Positions 11,367 through 22,079 of a stretch of DNA of 64,000 nt are shown one piece after another; position 1 is the first letter of the stretch, and the number at the start of each line of letters is the position of its first letter. A program made the translations under genes and the position numbers. Under the pieces are notes generated by a model, which made no database searches, had not been told where the DNA came from, and saw only the letters and a list, made by a program, of their open reading frames with translations. The DNA lies in NCBI GenBank assembly GCA_019671005.1, contig CM033718.1, positions 19,100,014-19,164,013 of the forward strand, given 5' to 3'. The stretch comes from Hibiscus mutabilis (taxonomy: Eukaryota; Streptophyta; Magnoliopsida; Malvales; Malvaceae).

Positions 11367-12464
11367 TGATAAGTCTAATATTTTCATATTTTTCACATAT
11401 ATATACCTATATTTTAGTGTTCTAATCTAACTATAGATCTATGTTTTAACAAGTATTTGATTTTTGTAGGGATTTTGACAAGTAAAGGATAATACATGCT
11501 TAAAAGAGAAGTTTCAGTTGGATTTGGATTTTAAGGAGCACTTAACATAAGAAGAGGAATTCTACTTCAAGTTGAACTTTTATGTTTTATATTATATTTG
11601 GAGTAGGATAGAGTTTTAAATTAAATCTTATTGTAATTCCTTCTCCTAGTTGATGTAAATGACCTCTATTATAAATAGGGTCATGAGGAGAAGAGAAATC
11701 ATTCATCCCATAATTCCCATTCTTCTCTTCTTTATTGATTTTCCTTATCCGTGAGTTGCTAAACTCTTTTTCTAGTTAAGGTTTAGGTTCGTGGTTATTA
11801 ATAAAAGTTTTTGTGAGATTTCTTGTTCTTCATCTATTTCAAGTATTTTTATATCTTCCAGACTTATTCAACACGTATATATTGGATTATATATATACGA
11901 CAACCAATCGAGGCATCCTTGATACAAGTGGTAAGTAACCAAGCAGCGGGTTAGAAGGTATGAATTCATATTCTTGATAAGTTAACGGATTAGTTTTTTG
12001 ATAGTTTATGTGATTTATGTCTCTTAATGAAGTAAAGCTATTTGATAGATTTTAATTCTAAGTGGATTATCTAAGGATTTTAATTTTGATAATAAGAGTT
12101 AATCTTTTATGGATTATTAAGTGATTATCTACTAAGTAATAGTGATTGGATTTAATTGTGGATTATCAATTAACCTATAACCAAGCTATTTGAGATTGAT
12201 GCATGTATATCTTTTGTGAAGTTCAATGATCTAAAACTTAGATTAATACTCCAATATCTACCTTAACTAGAATTCCTTTTTAATATAGAATTTTTATTTA
12301 CTTTAAATTGCTTTCTTCAATTCTACTCAAACACAACCCCTTTTACTTTAATTGCTTGTGAACTTAATCTCTTAACCGCTCTCTGTGGGATCGACCCTAA
12401 TTGCCGCTACTACAAATCCAAAGAACATGTAGGTATTGTTTTTTGACGGGTTCGACACTCATCA
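11367..12464 (+). repeat. gypsy-A 3' LTR
   Basis: Starts TGATAAGTCTAA after the purine-rich motif and ends ...CGACACTCATCA. Near the end it has CTCTGTGGGATCGACCC, a motif I associate with the ends of Athila/Tat-type LTRs. A TATA motif (TTATAAATAG) is at 11669-11678. The 5' partner is outside the window, so boundaries rest on TG...CA ends and on the abrupt start of LARD sequence at 12465. Confidence 0.7.
11669..11678 (+). promoter_or_regulatory. TATA box in gypsy-A 3' LTR
   Basis: TTATAAATAG inside the LTR, in a context (…GACCTCTATTATAAATAGG) like plant LTR promoters. Confidence 0.5.
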
Positions 12465-13438
12465 TCCTATCACACTCATATACATGTATATCACCAAATC
12501 AGTCCATTGTGCATTTTTATTCATGGAAATCAGTCCCTCATAATTTTATATTTATTCATAACAGTCAAACTTGCATGTATATTCATACTCATGCATAAAC
12601 CAGCTCCAAATCGAATTCTATCAAGCATTGATTCTCAATTATACTCAAACACCAATTCAAGATAATTCACCACACATGTCATTCATTTGACACAACCATT
12701 CCAAGGCTACATATTCGAAGATTTCAAGAGATAATCATAAAGTTTCTGGTAACTATATGCATGGTCTAATCTTTTTACGTAATTTATTCGAATACTCTAG
12801 AGAAATCTCATAACTTATACTTTTGTTCATGTAACTACAATTAACACAAGATTCATGGAATTTATGATTCAAGATCACTTTGAACTCTAATTTAAAGGAA
12901 GAACAAAGGAATGATTACCCTCTTCCTTTGATTGTCTAATCCAAGAATCAAAATCCTTGTATTAACAAGCTTGCTCCCAAGATTTCCATGGCAACATAGC
13001 TCTCTCTAATTCGGCTATGGGGTTTGATAAAGAAAAGATGATGAAGAAATTTTTGTTCATCCTTCAATTCCTTTCAAAATGTCGTGAGTCATCTTTCCCT
13101 AACCACATGCATGACATGTGTAAAAACCCTTCTTTCTTTTTATTTTATCATGCAAATCCCATAAACTAAAAAGAATTCGATTTAGCCCCTTACTAATTGG
13201 CTAGAGATTTTTCTTTTATTTCAAATCAATCATAACTTACTCACTTTAATTAATTTAGCATGCAAGCCTTCCATGAGTCAAGGCTTACAATTTTACCATT
13301 TACTAAACAATCACCCAAGTTACCTTTAATTCAATTTAGTCCTAAAGCTTAATTGAGCTTTCGAATTATACATTGGAAATAATTGGCTTAGAAATCAAAT
13401 TAGTAACATTCTTCTAAGCCAAATTTTGGGGTGTTACA
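12465..13438 (-). repeat. LARD left LTR copy (3' LTR), truncated by gypsy-A
   Basis: Aligns by eye with 17532-18545 along its whole length, from CTATCACACTCATATACATG to GGGGTGTTACA. It lacks a CT-rich expansion and a short insertion present in the right copy. Confidence 0.85.
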
Positions 13439-13450
13439 ATTCTCCCCCTA
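13439..13450 (-). other. LARD polypurine tract
   Basis: - strand reads TAGGGGGAGAAT directly before the LTR start TGTAACACCCC. Confidence 0.75.
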
Positions 13451-15790
13451 TCAAGAAAATTCATCATCTAATTTTCTACCGAACTGTGGAGTACTCATCT
13501 ACTACAAATCTTTTACTAATACGGACAATGAATATACAATACTAATTCTCAGAATGTTTCTACATATTCTGACTGTTGAAACAGAATCAACAGGTCTGGT
13601 TAGTTGCAAGTCACAGACATTGAGCGAAATTTTAACTCCTTCATTTCATATAACATGCTTGTTTGTAACTAGTTTCTCTACACTATGATAACATCATCGA
13701 ACTTCCAACAAGCGGATTCATGTGATAACTAAATCATAAATGATATCATAGCTTGTAACCATGGACATATAAGCATTCAAATTCATTACATAAGGTAGGA
13801 TTAATTCTTAATCGTGATTTAATTTATTCGCCTATCAGAGGTTGTCATATAAGCCTTCAAGCACAACCTATCACAACCAACATGTAACCATGTTCAAACA
13901 TTTATTCAAATTCATATCTAGTACAATTTAGTCAATAAACGACCAATCGAACCATAACTAACATAACTTATTTAACAAGCAATCGATCGAATAGACATAC
14001 ATATATGCCTTCTATCAAAAAATATATATTTGTCAAGCACATTCGAAAAACAATTAGACATACATTTCTTGATATGCAAGTTATTATGTTAATTCAATGA
14101 TTTATCTTAGGACATTTTCTCATTGCACATATAAACATTATATTATGCTAAGACTTCATACAATCATTCAAGTCTTGTTATCCGAACAATATATATATAT
14201 ATAATTCTTCAAATTCTTAACATTTTTTCATACAACAATTAACCATTCTAAAAGAGACTTATATCATACATTGAATTACCCAAGTGGACCACAATCGAAT
14301 TAAGCATCATTAAGGTATTATCAAAGAAGATAATATATCAAAGTTAGTTTCTTAAATGTCATTTACAATCCAAAGTCCATAAATCAAACAATAACTACGT
14401 AAGTTATAATTATGCTAATACAAATGCAATACGCCACCATTCTAGGACTTTCGAGGTACAACCTATACAAACTAAAATGTCTTTATGGTGTAACTTGCAA
14501 CCTTTCAACACGACTAAATCAAGGATAATCATATAACCTACATATGCATGGAAATGAATGCATTAGGCTTATATAGCCTAAGTGAGGTAGTGACATTAGA
14601 ATAACAAAGCATAGTGTCAATGGTATTGTGTGGAAATTTAAAGAATACAAGTGTAAGCTAGCCATAGATGCTTATGTCTTAGCATTTGCTTAAACAAAGC
14701 TTGTTTGTTGGAAATTTTATAGAAATTCATATTATTTAAAGGTTTTTAAATGATTCTAACTTCTTATCGAACTTATCAAAGTTCGTGACTTGTCTTATTA
14801 AAGTCTTCGCAGGGCTTATTGAAGTACTTATCGAAGTTTTTGGAATTCTTATCAAATCTTATCAGAGTTCTTATTAGAGCTTATCAAATGTCTTAACATA
14901 TTTCTTACAAAGTTTATATCTTTTAAAACGTTTGCCTTGGATCACCTTTGGTCATAAATAGCATTGGCTTAAGAAATCACTTAGCCCAAAGCACAAAGCA
15001 ATGGCTAGTTCATAGCGTATCAGACCAAGTTTCTCATCTTTATCCAACCAACCGTCACCAAATCTCTTTACCAACTCCCCTGATACTTCCTATTGTCGCC
15101 AAAATATCACATATATCGGGTCGTCACCCTTGAGTCGTAGCTCGTGGACCTTAGTCCTTGAATTATGCCTTTGCATCATGCCAAAGTGTCCAAGGACTTC
15201 CATTGTTCAAGCAACTTAATATTTTGTGGAAAAGATGAGCTAATAGCTCTAGTAGTCTTAAGGGTTCTTAGCTCATATCATTTTAAGTTTTGATTTGCCT
15301 TATTAGAGTCTTATGATAAAGGAACTCGTAGTTTGATTCCTAAGCTTTCAAACTAAGTATATTATCACTTATTAAAATCACATCAAACATAGAAATGCAC
15401 ATGATGTATATTGTGATGCAACATTAACAAAGAACTTATCAAAGATGCCACTCTTGAATGCCCTTCCCCAATTTGCTCTACTTGAGCCTAATGCAAAAGT
15501 ATTCATATGCATTCATACTCACACATTTCATATATCAAAATATAGATTCAAAAATTGGAATGACGTCGTGTCATTCGAGACAACGTAACTACACTCACCT
15601 CTTATCCCGAAGTTACAGGATACATGAATCAACAATTACCCTTAGCTTCCAACTAAGTCTTTTCTTCTACTCTTCCTTATCATGTCATGTACCTCAAACA
15701 GATTAAAAAGTCATTATAACCAATTCAATTCATTTGATTTACAAAACAGCCCCTAAACACACACACACATATATATATACATTCCCTAAT
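13451..15790 (-). other. LARD internal region, non-coding
   Basis: A+T-rich, no gag or pol in any frame. About 14756-14925 is a degenerate tandem run of a CTTATCAAAGTT-like 12-mer. An (AT) run lies near 14186-14200. Small open frames here have no recognisable motif. Confidence 0.6.
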
Positions 15791-17531
15791 ACATTGGTAT
15801 TCGATCATATTTGTATAAAATAGCCCATGAAACACATATATACTTTCATACATATTCAAAACAGTCCAGCATACTTTTAAACCATACAAAACAATCCAAT
15901 ACACTTATATACGCTATATGAAGCCCTAACAGCCATCTAAACTTCCAAAGCAGTCCCTTAAATTAGCTTATTTAAACAAAATAGTCAAGCATTCAAGTAT
16001 ACATATATACTCACATCAAAATAGTTCTTATCTTTTTCTTATTTAGGCAAAACAATCCATTACACATATATACACTTGCATACACATCAAAAACAGTCCA
16101 TATGCTTTCATATTTATACAAAACTGTCCAACTAAACATGTATACACAATTACACATCAAAAACAGCCCATTACACATATATACACTTGCATACACATCA
16201 AAAACAGTCCATGTGCTTTCATATTTATACAAAACTGTCCAACTAAACATGTATACACAATTACACATCAAAAACAGCCCATTACACATATATACACTTG
16301 CATACACATCAAAAACAGTCCATATGCTTTCATATTTATACAAAACTGTCCAAAACACATGTATACATATTTACAAACATCAAAACAGTCCAACATGTAT
16401 ACATATTTGCGAAATAGTCCAGCATTCAAGTATACATATATACTCACATCAAAACAGTTCTTATCTTTTTCTTATTTAGGCAAAACAGTCCATTACACAT
16501 ATATACACTTACATACACATCAAAAACAATCCATATGCTTTCATATTTATACAAAACTGTCCAACTAAACATGTATACACAATTACACATCAAAAACAGT
16601 CCATATGCTTTCATATTTATACAAAACTGTCCAGAACACATGTATACATATTTACAAACATCAAAGCAGTCCAACAAGCTTTCATATACATTCAAAACTG
16701 TCCAGAACACATGTATACATATTTACAAACATCAAAACAGTCCAACAAGCTTTCATATATGTTCAAAGCTATCCAATTATACATTTATACATATAAACAC
16801 ATCAAAAACAGTCCACATGCTTTCATACATGTTCAAAGCTGTCCAATTATACATGTATACATATAAACACATCAAAAATAGTCCACATGCTTTCATATAT
16901 GTTCAAAGCTGTCCAATTATACATGTATACATATAAACATATCAAAAACAATCCACATTTATTCCTCTATGAGTCAAACAATTTCAATTTCATATACACA
17001 CATCTACATGCTAAATTCTGCCCATTAATGTTATTTTCATGTCTAATCGATCCATTAAACTTGTATACATGTACATAAATATCAAAACCATCCAGCATGT
17101 TTCTATCCATACAAAACAGCCCAATATACTTGAATACATACATTTTATACCTCAAAATAGTCCCTGATGTGTTCTTATACATTTAGAACAATTTCATACA
17201 TTTTTGTACATATTCTTTCACATCAGAACAGTCCCATTATGAACTCATATATTTACGAGCAGTCCAATTTTGCATATGTACACACATATATATATACATC
17301 AAAACAAGGCAATTCATGAACACATATATACATATATAAGCAACCCAATTATACATATACACACATAGATACACCAAAACTGTCCAACTCACATGTACAT
17401 ATAAATATATATGTCAAACCGCCCATTAATATATATATATATATAACATCACAAAACAGCCCTTAACACACATATCTTCACATATATCACCACAAAACAG
17501 TCCACCAAAGTTCACCTATAGGTAAAACAGT
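15791..17531. repeat. CAGTCC tandem array of the LARD element
   Basis: A basic unit of about 35 bp carrying AAAACAGTCCA or AAACTGTCCA is repeated through the region. Higher-order units are visible: 111 bp (unit starts 16103, 16214, 16325), about 70 bp (16677, 16748, 16818, 16888) and a 433-bp duplication (15989 and 16422). Because 111 is a multiple of three, both strands show open frames with a 37-residue repeat; these are an artefact. The outer parts (before 15980 and after 16960) are more diverged. Confidence 0.85.
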
Positions 17532-18545
17532 CCCTATCACACTCATATACATGTATATCACCAAATCAGTCCCCTGTGCATTTTTGTTCATGGAAATCAG
17601 TCCCTCATAATTTTATATTTATTCATAACAATCCAACTTTCATGTATATTCATACTTTCATGCATAAATCAAATCTAATTCGAATTCTATCCAGCATTGA
17701 TTCTCAATTATACTCAAACACCAATTCAAGATAATTCACCATGCATGTCATTGATTTGACACAACCATTCCAAGGCTACATATTCGAAGATTTCAAGAGA
17801 TAATCATAAAGATTCCAGTAACTATATGCATGGTCTAATCTTTTTACATAATGTTTTCAAATACTCTAGAGAAAGCTCATGACATATACTTTTGTTCCTC
17901 TAACTACAAATAACACAAGGTTCATAGAATTTATGATTCAAGCTCACTTTGAACTCTAATTTAAAGGAAGAACAAAGGAATGCTTACCCTCTTCCTTTGA
18001 TTGTCTAATTCAAGATTCAAAATCCTTGTATTAACAAGCTTGCTCCCAAAATTTCCATGGCTACATAGCTCTCTCTCTATCTCTCTATCTCTTTCTCCCT
18101 CTAATTCGGCTATGGGGTTGGATAAAGAAAAGATGATGAACAAATTTTTGTCCATCCTTCAATTCCTTTCAAAATGTCGTGAGTCATCTTTCCCCAACCA
18201 CATGCATTCATCAATGCATGACATGTGTAAAAACCCTTCTTTCTTTTTATTTTATCATGCAAATCTCATAAACTATAAAGAATTCGATTTAGCCCCTTAC
18301 TAATTGGCTAGAGATTTTTCTTTTATTTCAAATCAATCCTAACTTACTCACTTTAATTAATTTAGCTTGCAAGCCTTCCATGCTTCAAGGCTTACAATTT
18401 CACCCTTTACTAAACAATCACCCAAGTTTTCTTTAATTTAATCTTGTCCTAAAGCTTAATTGAGTTTTCAAATTATACATTGGAAATAATTGGCTTAGAA
18501 ATCAAATTAGTAACATTCTTCTAAGCCAAGTTTTGGGGTGTTACA
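17532..18545 (-). repeat. LARD right LTR copy (5' LTR, at least this part)
   Basis: Direct repeat of 12465-13438. It carries a CT-rich run (about 18068-18102) absent from the other copy. Its end at 18545 is directly followed by gypsy-B gag sequence, starting CAAAG (18546-18550), which would be the 5-bp target duplication. Confidence 0.85.
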
Positions 18546-19051
18546 CAAAGTCTCATCACCAACCTGTCTAAAAGTAATGATTTCACTCTGCAGCTTGACA
18601 TTAAGTTTAGGTGGCTGGAATCTTAGAAGGAACTTTTGGCATAATTCTGCCCATGAAGTAACTGAACCAGGTGGAAGACCTCTATGAATTACTTCAAGTG
18701 TTACCTTGGATCCTCGGTAGGTGGTCCATCAAATTGACCTACATTCAATAGCGTCTGTATCAATACCATTTTAAGTTCAAAATTTGTTGTATTTACCTCT
18801 GGACCAATCAGCCCTGGTATCAAGTTATCCATGTTTGGTGCCAAGTATTCTCTGATAGGTCGTTCTTCTTCCACAACCACAGTAGGAGCGGGCAGTATCT
18901 CTTCATGTATTGTTGGATTTTCTTGATTATTCCTGACACCTACTCCACCATTTCCATTTTGTTCCATTTCTCGAAGTTTTCTTCTTAATCTGCGTAGGGT
19001 TCTTTCAATCTCTGGGTTGTATAATAAATCTTCCTTCACATTGTGGCTCAT
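18546..19051 (-). pseudogene. gypsy-B gag, N-terminal part
   Basis: Likely start at about 19051 (MSHNVKEDLL). A frame open further upstream to 19147 only adds leader sequence with the primer site. The protein reads PIREYLAPNMDNLIPGLIGPEV...FELKMVLIQTLLNVGQFDGPPTEDP, a form I recognise from plant gypsy gags of the Athila/Tat type. The frame stops near 18701, and 18546-18700 continues gag homology (SWAELCQKFL-like) in another frame. Truncated by the LARD insertion. Confidence 0.7.
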
Positions 19052-19126
19052 GGTCATACACCAAACAAAAAACAATAGGTAAAATAAACAAAAACAAGTA
19101 AAAATCAAAATAATAAATACTATTGC

Positions 19127-19146
19127 AATCTCTTGCAACAATGCCA
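19127..19146 (-). other. gypsy-B primer binding site (tRNA-Asp like)
   Basis: - strand TGGCATTGTTGCAAGAGATT, just inside the LTR end. It resembles TGGCGCCGTTGCCGGGGATT, with changes mostly of the C-to-T and G-to-A type. Confidence 0.65.
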
Positions 19147-19152
19147 AAAACT

Positions 19153-20021
19153 TGTCGAATGACTAATGCTCGGCAAACAAGTGTTGAATTATTGTAGTAT
19201 GCCAGTAAAAATATACCAAGAATAGGTCTTTTGCATGCAAATATACATGGTTAGCAAGTAATACAGTAGTAAGCTAAGTATCGTATCCACAAAGATTTCC
19301 TAGAAATTAAATGCCACGATCTTTACTTGTGAATTGAAATGGATAAATTTGTACTGAGATTGGATTTTACTTAAGATAATTAATTCATGGCTGGGGAAAC
19401 CATCAACAAATCATCGTTTTTAAACATCATCATCATAACATAATTAAAAACTAAAAGAAATGGACAAAGAAGGAGATCCGTCGATGCAACCCTTCAAATG
19501 ATTCATAGCTCTTGGTTACGGCCTGGTCGAACCATGGTTTTCCCTCTACCCCCTCATGGTTCAGCCTTCTTTGGCCATCGATGGCTTCCTTTATATAGGC
19601 ACTCATGTAAACTCTAGGTTGAGTTTGAATCTTGAAAGTTTGTTACGCATCAAGATAGGCGTGTTATCTTCTTTTCTTCCTTTTGAATTTAGGGCTGATG
19701 TGGTTCTAATGGCTACTGACTGGGCATCGGTCGTCTTTCTTTTGCAAACTGAGCTTGGCAGTCCTTTTCCTGCTTTTACCAACACACTCGGTATTTCTCT
19801 TCTGCTCTTCCTACTCCTGCTCTTGTCTTGCTCTGCCAAACTTGCTCCTAACCTACCTTCCACAACAAGAAAATACCCCTTTCACTCTAACAATGGAAAC
19901 ATTCCTTAACTCCTAGATGCAAATGCATGAATCTACTAGCTAAATGCACAAATATGTACTCAAAGTCAACCAAAAGCATGTCAATATATATGTGAAAAGT
20001 AGAACTTTTGAGGCGTTAACA
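19153..20021 (-). repeat. gypsy-B 5' LTR
   Basis: On the + strand starts TGTCGAATGACT and ends about ...GGCGTTAACA. Layout matches the gypsy-C LTRs (start TGCTTGTCGAATG, CATCCACAAAGGATT-like text, terminal ATGCAAAT-rich part). The right boundary is uncertain by about 10 bp because a CCCG-type repeat follows directly. Confidence 0.55.
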
Positions 20022-20289
20022 CCCGTATATATCGGGTACCCGTGAGATCCGAATATCCGTAAAATCGGGTATCGGTTACCCGGCTCATTTTTAAAATTTT
20101 TAATCATTTTTTTTAAAAAAATCACATAAAAATAAATAAAATTTAAAATTTCATAATCCAAAATTTATACACAAAAATTAGTAATATGAATTTAATTTTA
20201 ACAGAAAAATATTTGGATACATATTGAAGTTAAGAAAACATTAAAAATGTTACTGTAATTGAAACTAACATGGAAGCTGCTACTGTCAT
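20022..20289. repeat. CGGGTACCCG-type degenerate repeat, left part
   Basis: 20022-20085 is built of CGGGTA/TACCCG words; after that A+T-rich. Similar sequence at 21045-21210. Such repeats often mark non-autonomous hAT elements in plants, but I cannot define ends or a target duplication. Confidence 0.45.
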
Positions 20290-20520
20290 GGAACATGGTG
20301 CTGCAGCGGGAATTGAATCTTCAATGTTTCCTTTCCTTGTTGAAATACATTATAGACGTTGGAATGTTTAAGTGCAGTTTGTTCCTCGATTGGGGAATCA
20401 TGTAGCAGACGTAATGGCCAAATTGGTGTGGCAATTATCATTTAGGTTCCAACAGTATAATGAACCACCTGCATCTATTAGGAGTTTAGTTTACCAGGAT
20501 TCTACAGTTCCTGTTTTTTT
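20290..20520 (+). pseudogene. LINE RNase H C-terminal fragment
   Basis: + strand frame gives VQFVPRLGNHVADVMAKL and PPASIRSLVYQDS, resembling the C-terminal end of the RNase H domain of plant LINE polyproteins (the R.GN..AD..AK signature). A stop (TAA near 20371) interrupts it. A T-rich/A-rich stretch follows. Too short to classify further. Confidence 0.5.
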
Positions 20521-20699
20521 TACTTACAATAGATTGCTTTTCTTTTCAATTCTAAAAAAAATTAATCTTGATCGTATTTTTTTTTTCTTTTGAAACTCAT
20601 ATCAATAAATTAATACAATTATTTTAAAATTTTTAAAACTTAAAACTAAATAATACAAACATAGAAAGAATTTAAAATTTTATTAGTTTTAGGCTAAAA

Positions 20700-21044
20700 A
20701 ATATTAAGAATCTAATATATTTTGTTCAACGAAATAATATGTCGAAAATTCAACATCCTTAGATTCACAAATAGAGTTATCACTTAAACGTGTAAACCTA
20801 TATGCTGCACTATTGAGGACATAACCAATAAATACACAATCAAAAGCCTTTGGACCAATATTCGATTTTTTAAAGTAGAGATAAGCAACTTTTGCCAAAC
20901 ATCCCCAAACCCTTAAAAAAATTTAGTTAGGGGAAAAACCTTCCCATAAATCATAAAGTGTTTTATTCAATTTCTTACGAGGGACCCGGTTAAGTACATA
21001 ACAAGCAGATAAAACAGCTTCACCCCACATAAGGGTCTTCAAAA
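20700..21044 (-). pseudogene. copia integrase C-terminal fragment (copia-E)
   Basis: On the - strand reads MWGEAVLSACYVLNRVPRK, then LRVWGCLAKVAYLYF and FDCVFIGYVLNSAAYRF, the typical end of a copia integrase. It is cut at 21045 by CCCGACC-type repeat. The + strand at 20985-21040 aligns by eye with 31630-31690 of copia-D, so they are the same family. It lies on the wrong side of the copia-D RNase H to be part of that copy and is a separate fragment. Confidence 0.65.
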
Positions 21045-21210
21045 ATACTCAGCCCGAGCTACCCGACCTGACGACCCAACTTAAAATTACTAGGTATTTA
21101 TAATGAAAATACCCGAATTTTCGAGTCGGGTACCTGACCCGTGAATTTTCTCAAGTAGTCAGGCCGGGTCTAGGCCGAAATTTTTTTTGTAACCGGGTAC
21201 CCGACCCGGT
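21045..21210. repeat. CCCGACC-type degenerate repeat, right part
   Basis: Repeated CCCGA/TCGGG words (TACCCGACCTGACGACCC, GTCGGGTACCTGACCCG, ACCGGGTACCCGACCCGG), followed by an (AT) run at about 21219-21233. Confidence 0.55.
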
Positions 21211-22079
21211 ACTTTTAATATATATATATATATTAAATTATATTTTTATTTTATGTTCTTAATATTTTTACCCTAAAACTAAATTTAAATCTCTATATTC
21301 TTTTTATGTTTCAATTATGTACTTTTAAGTTTTAAACCTCTCAAAACTATTTATATTAATTTATCAATATGAGATTTAAAGAAAAAAATTACGATTAAAA
21401 TTAATAATTTTAATACATTCTTTTAGTGATAAGTTTTAATATACATATACATATATTTTTTGACCGTTTTAAATCAACGGGGTAACCCCATAGCATCGAA
21501 AACTCAAATGAACCAATTTATAAGCTATTGAAGATGCACTTCATCACCACAGTTTGCAGTTGTATGAAAAAAAGAGATCTAAAATCATGTTTGAAGTCTG
21601 GTGATCTATGAAGGATACAAAATCGCAAGAATTGTGGAATTTATGAAATGCAGAACCACCATAGGCTCGAGCATTTGTCATGGTTGAAACTCAAGATGAT
21701 ATATTCAAATATTTATCCCTTAAAATTAACTTCAAAAAACTAAGTTTAAAAAAAATTATGACCCGGTTCTCGATACCTGATTTTGTTACTTAAGTATTAA
21801 TATCTTTCGATTGAATTAATACGTACTGAAATGAGGCAACAACTTTTATAATGAAAGTGAAATAATTCTTGAATTTTCAAATACATAAATTGATACCCCC
21901 ACAACACGTAAAAATTCCTTAAAGTATGTTATCCCGCCTTAAAGGAAATTATCAATATGCTATTAAAGGCATGTGTACATACCTTGAGTTTCCATGAGTG
22001 CTCTAGAAAAATAAACCATTTTTATTCTTTTATAGAAGGAGGCCCACCTTCACACTCATCATACAAAAACTCCATCAAG
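21211..22079. other. A+T-rich stretch, no gene recognised
   Basis: No open frame of note. It may hold a decayed copia-D 3' LTR (to the left of its RNase H), but I could not match it to the proposed 5' LTR at 33620-34191. Confidence 0.4.

Larger units (their letters stand above)
1..12464 (+). mobile_element. gypsy-A: decayed Ty3/gypsy LTR retrotransposon, 5' end outside window
   Basis: Long + strand element read from a gag-pro frame (from 674), a short pol remnant (about 9420-9830), a non-coding 3' region and a 3' LTR (11367-12464). Its 5' LTR must lie left of position 1. A copia element (2002-6908) interrupts gag. The removed length, including one 5-bp duplication, is 4912 bp, which changes phase by one, and the downstream gag-pro frame is offset by exactly that amount. 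Reverse transcriptase, most of RNase H and the integrase core are missing, so it cannot move by itself. Its LTR ends directly against an LTR copy of the neighbouring LARD element, which suggests gypsy-A inserted into that LTR. A Tat/Athila-like lineage is inferred from the G-patch gag-pro and the purine-rich 3' motif. Confidence 0.75.
12465..18545 (-). mobile_element. Non-coding LTR element (LARD-like), left LTR truncated
   Basis: Two direct copies of about 1 kb (12465-13438 and 17532-18545) both end at the right with GGGGTGTTACA, so on the - strand they start TGTAACACCCC, a common plant LTR start. Directly right of the left copy the - strand reads GATAGGGGGAGAAT, a polypurine tract, fixing the orientation and the LTR start at 13438. 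Nothing between the LTRs codes for a retrotransposon protein. The left copy is cut at 12465 by gypsy-A. I could not place the primer site, so the inner end of the right LTR is unknown; it may include the tandem array (giving an LTR of about 2.7 kb). Confidence 0.75.
18546..20021 (-). mobile_element. gypsy-B: 5' LTR, primer site and partial gag
   Basis: On the - strand, reading right to left: an LTR (about 20021 to 19153), a primer site resembling the tRNA-Asp type, and a gag cut off at 18546 by the LARD element. The rest of gypsy-B should lie beyond the LARD and gypsy-A, outside the window to the left. Confidence 0.7.

Noticed and set aside
16011..16936. Open frames on both strands encoding a 37-residue repeated protein
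   Set aside because: They result from a 111-bp tandem unit, a multiple of three; low-complexity content, no domain, inside a non-coding LTR element.
15791..17531. Regularly spaced repeats resembling a CRISPR array
   Set aside because: Units are contiguous and diverged, no unique spacers, no cas genes, and the context is a plant LTR element.
18001..18303. 100-residue + strand frame with a Ser/Leu-rich start
   Set aside because: Within the LARD LTR and partly made by the CT-rich expansion absent from the other LTR copy.
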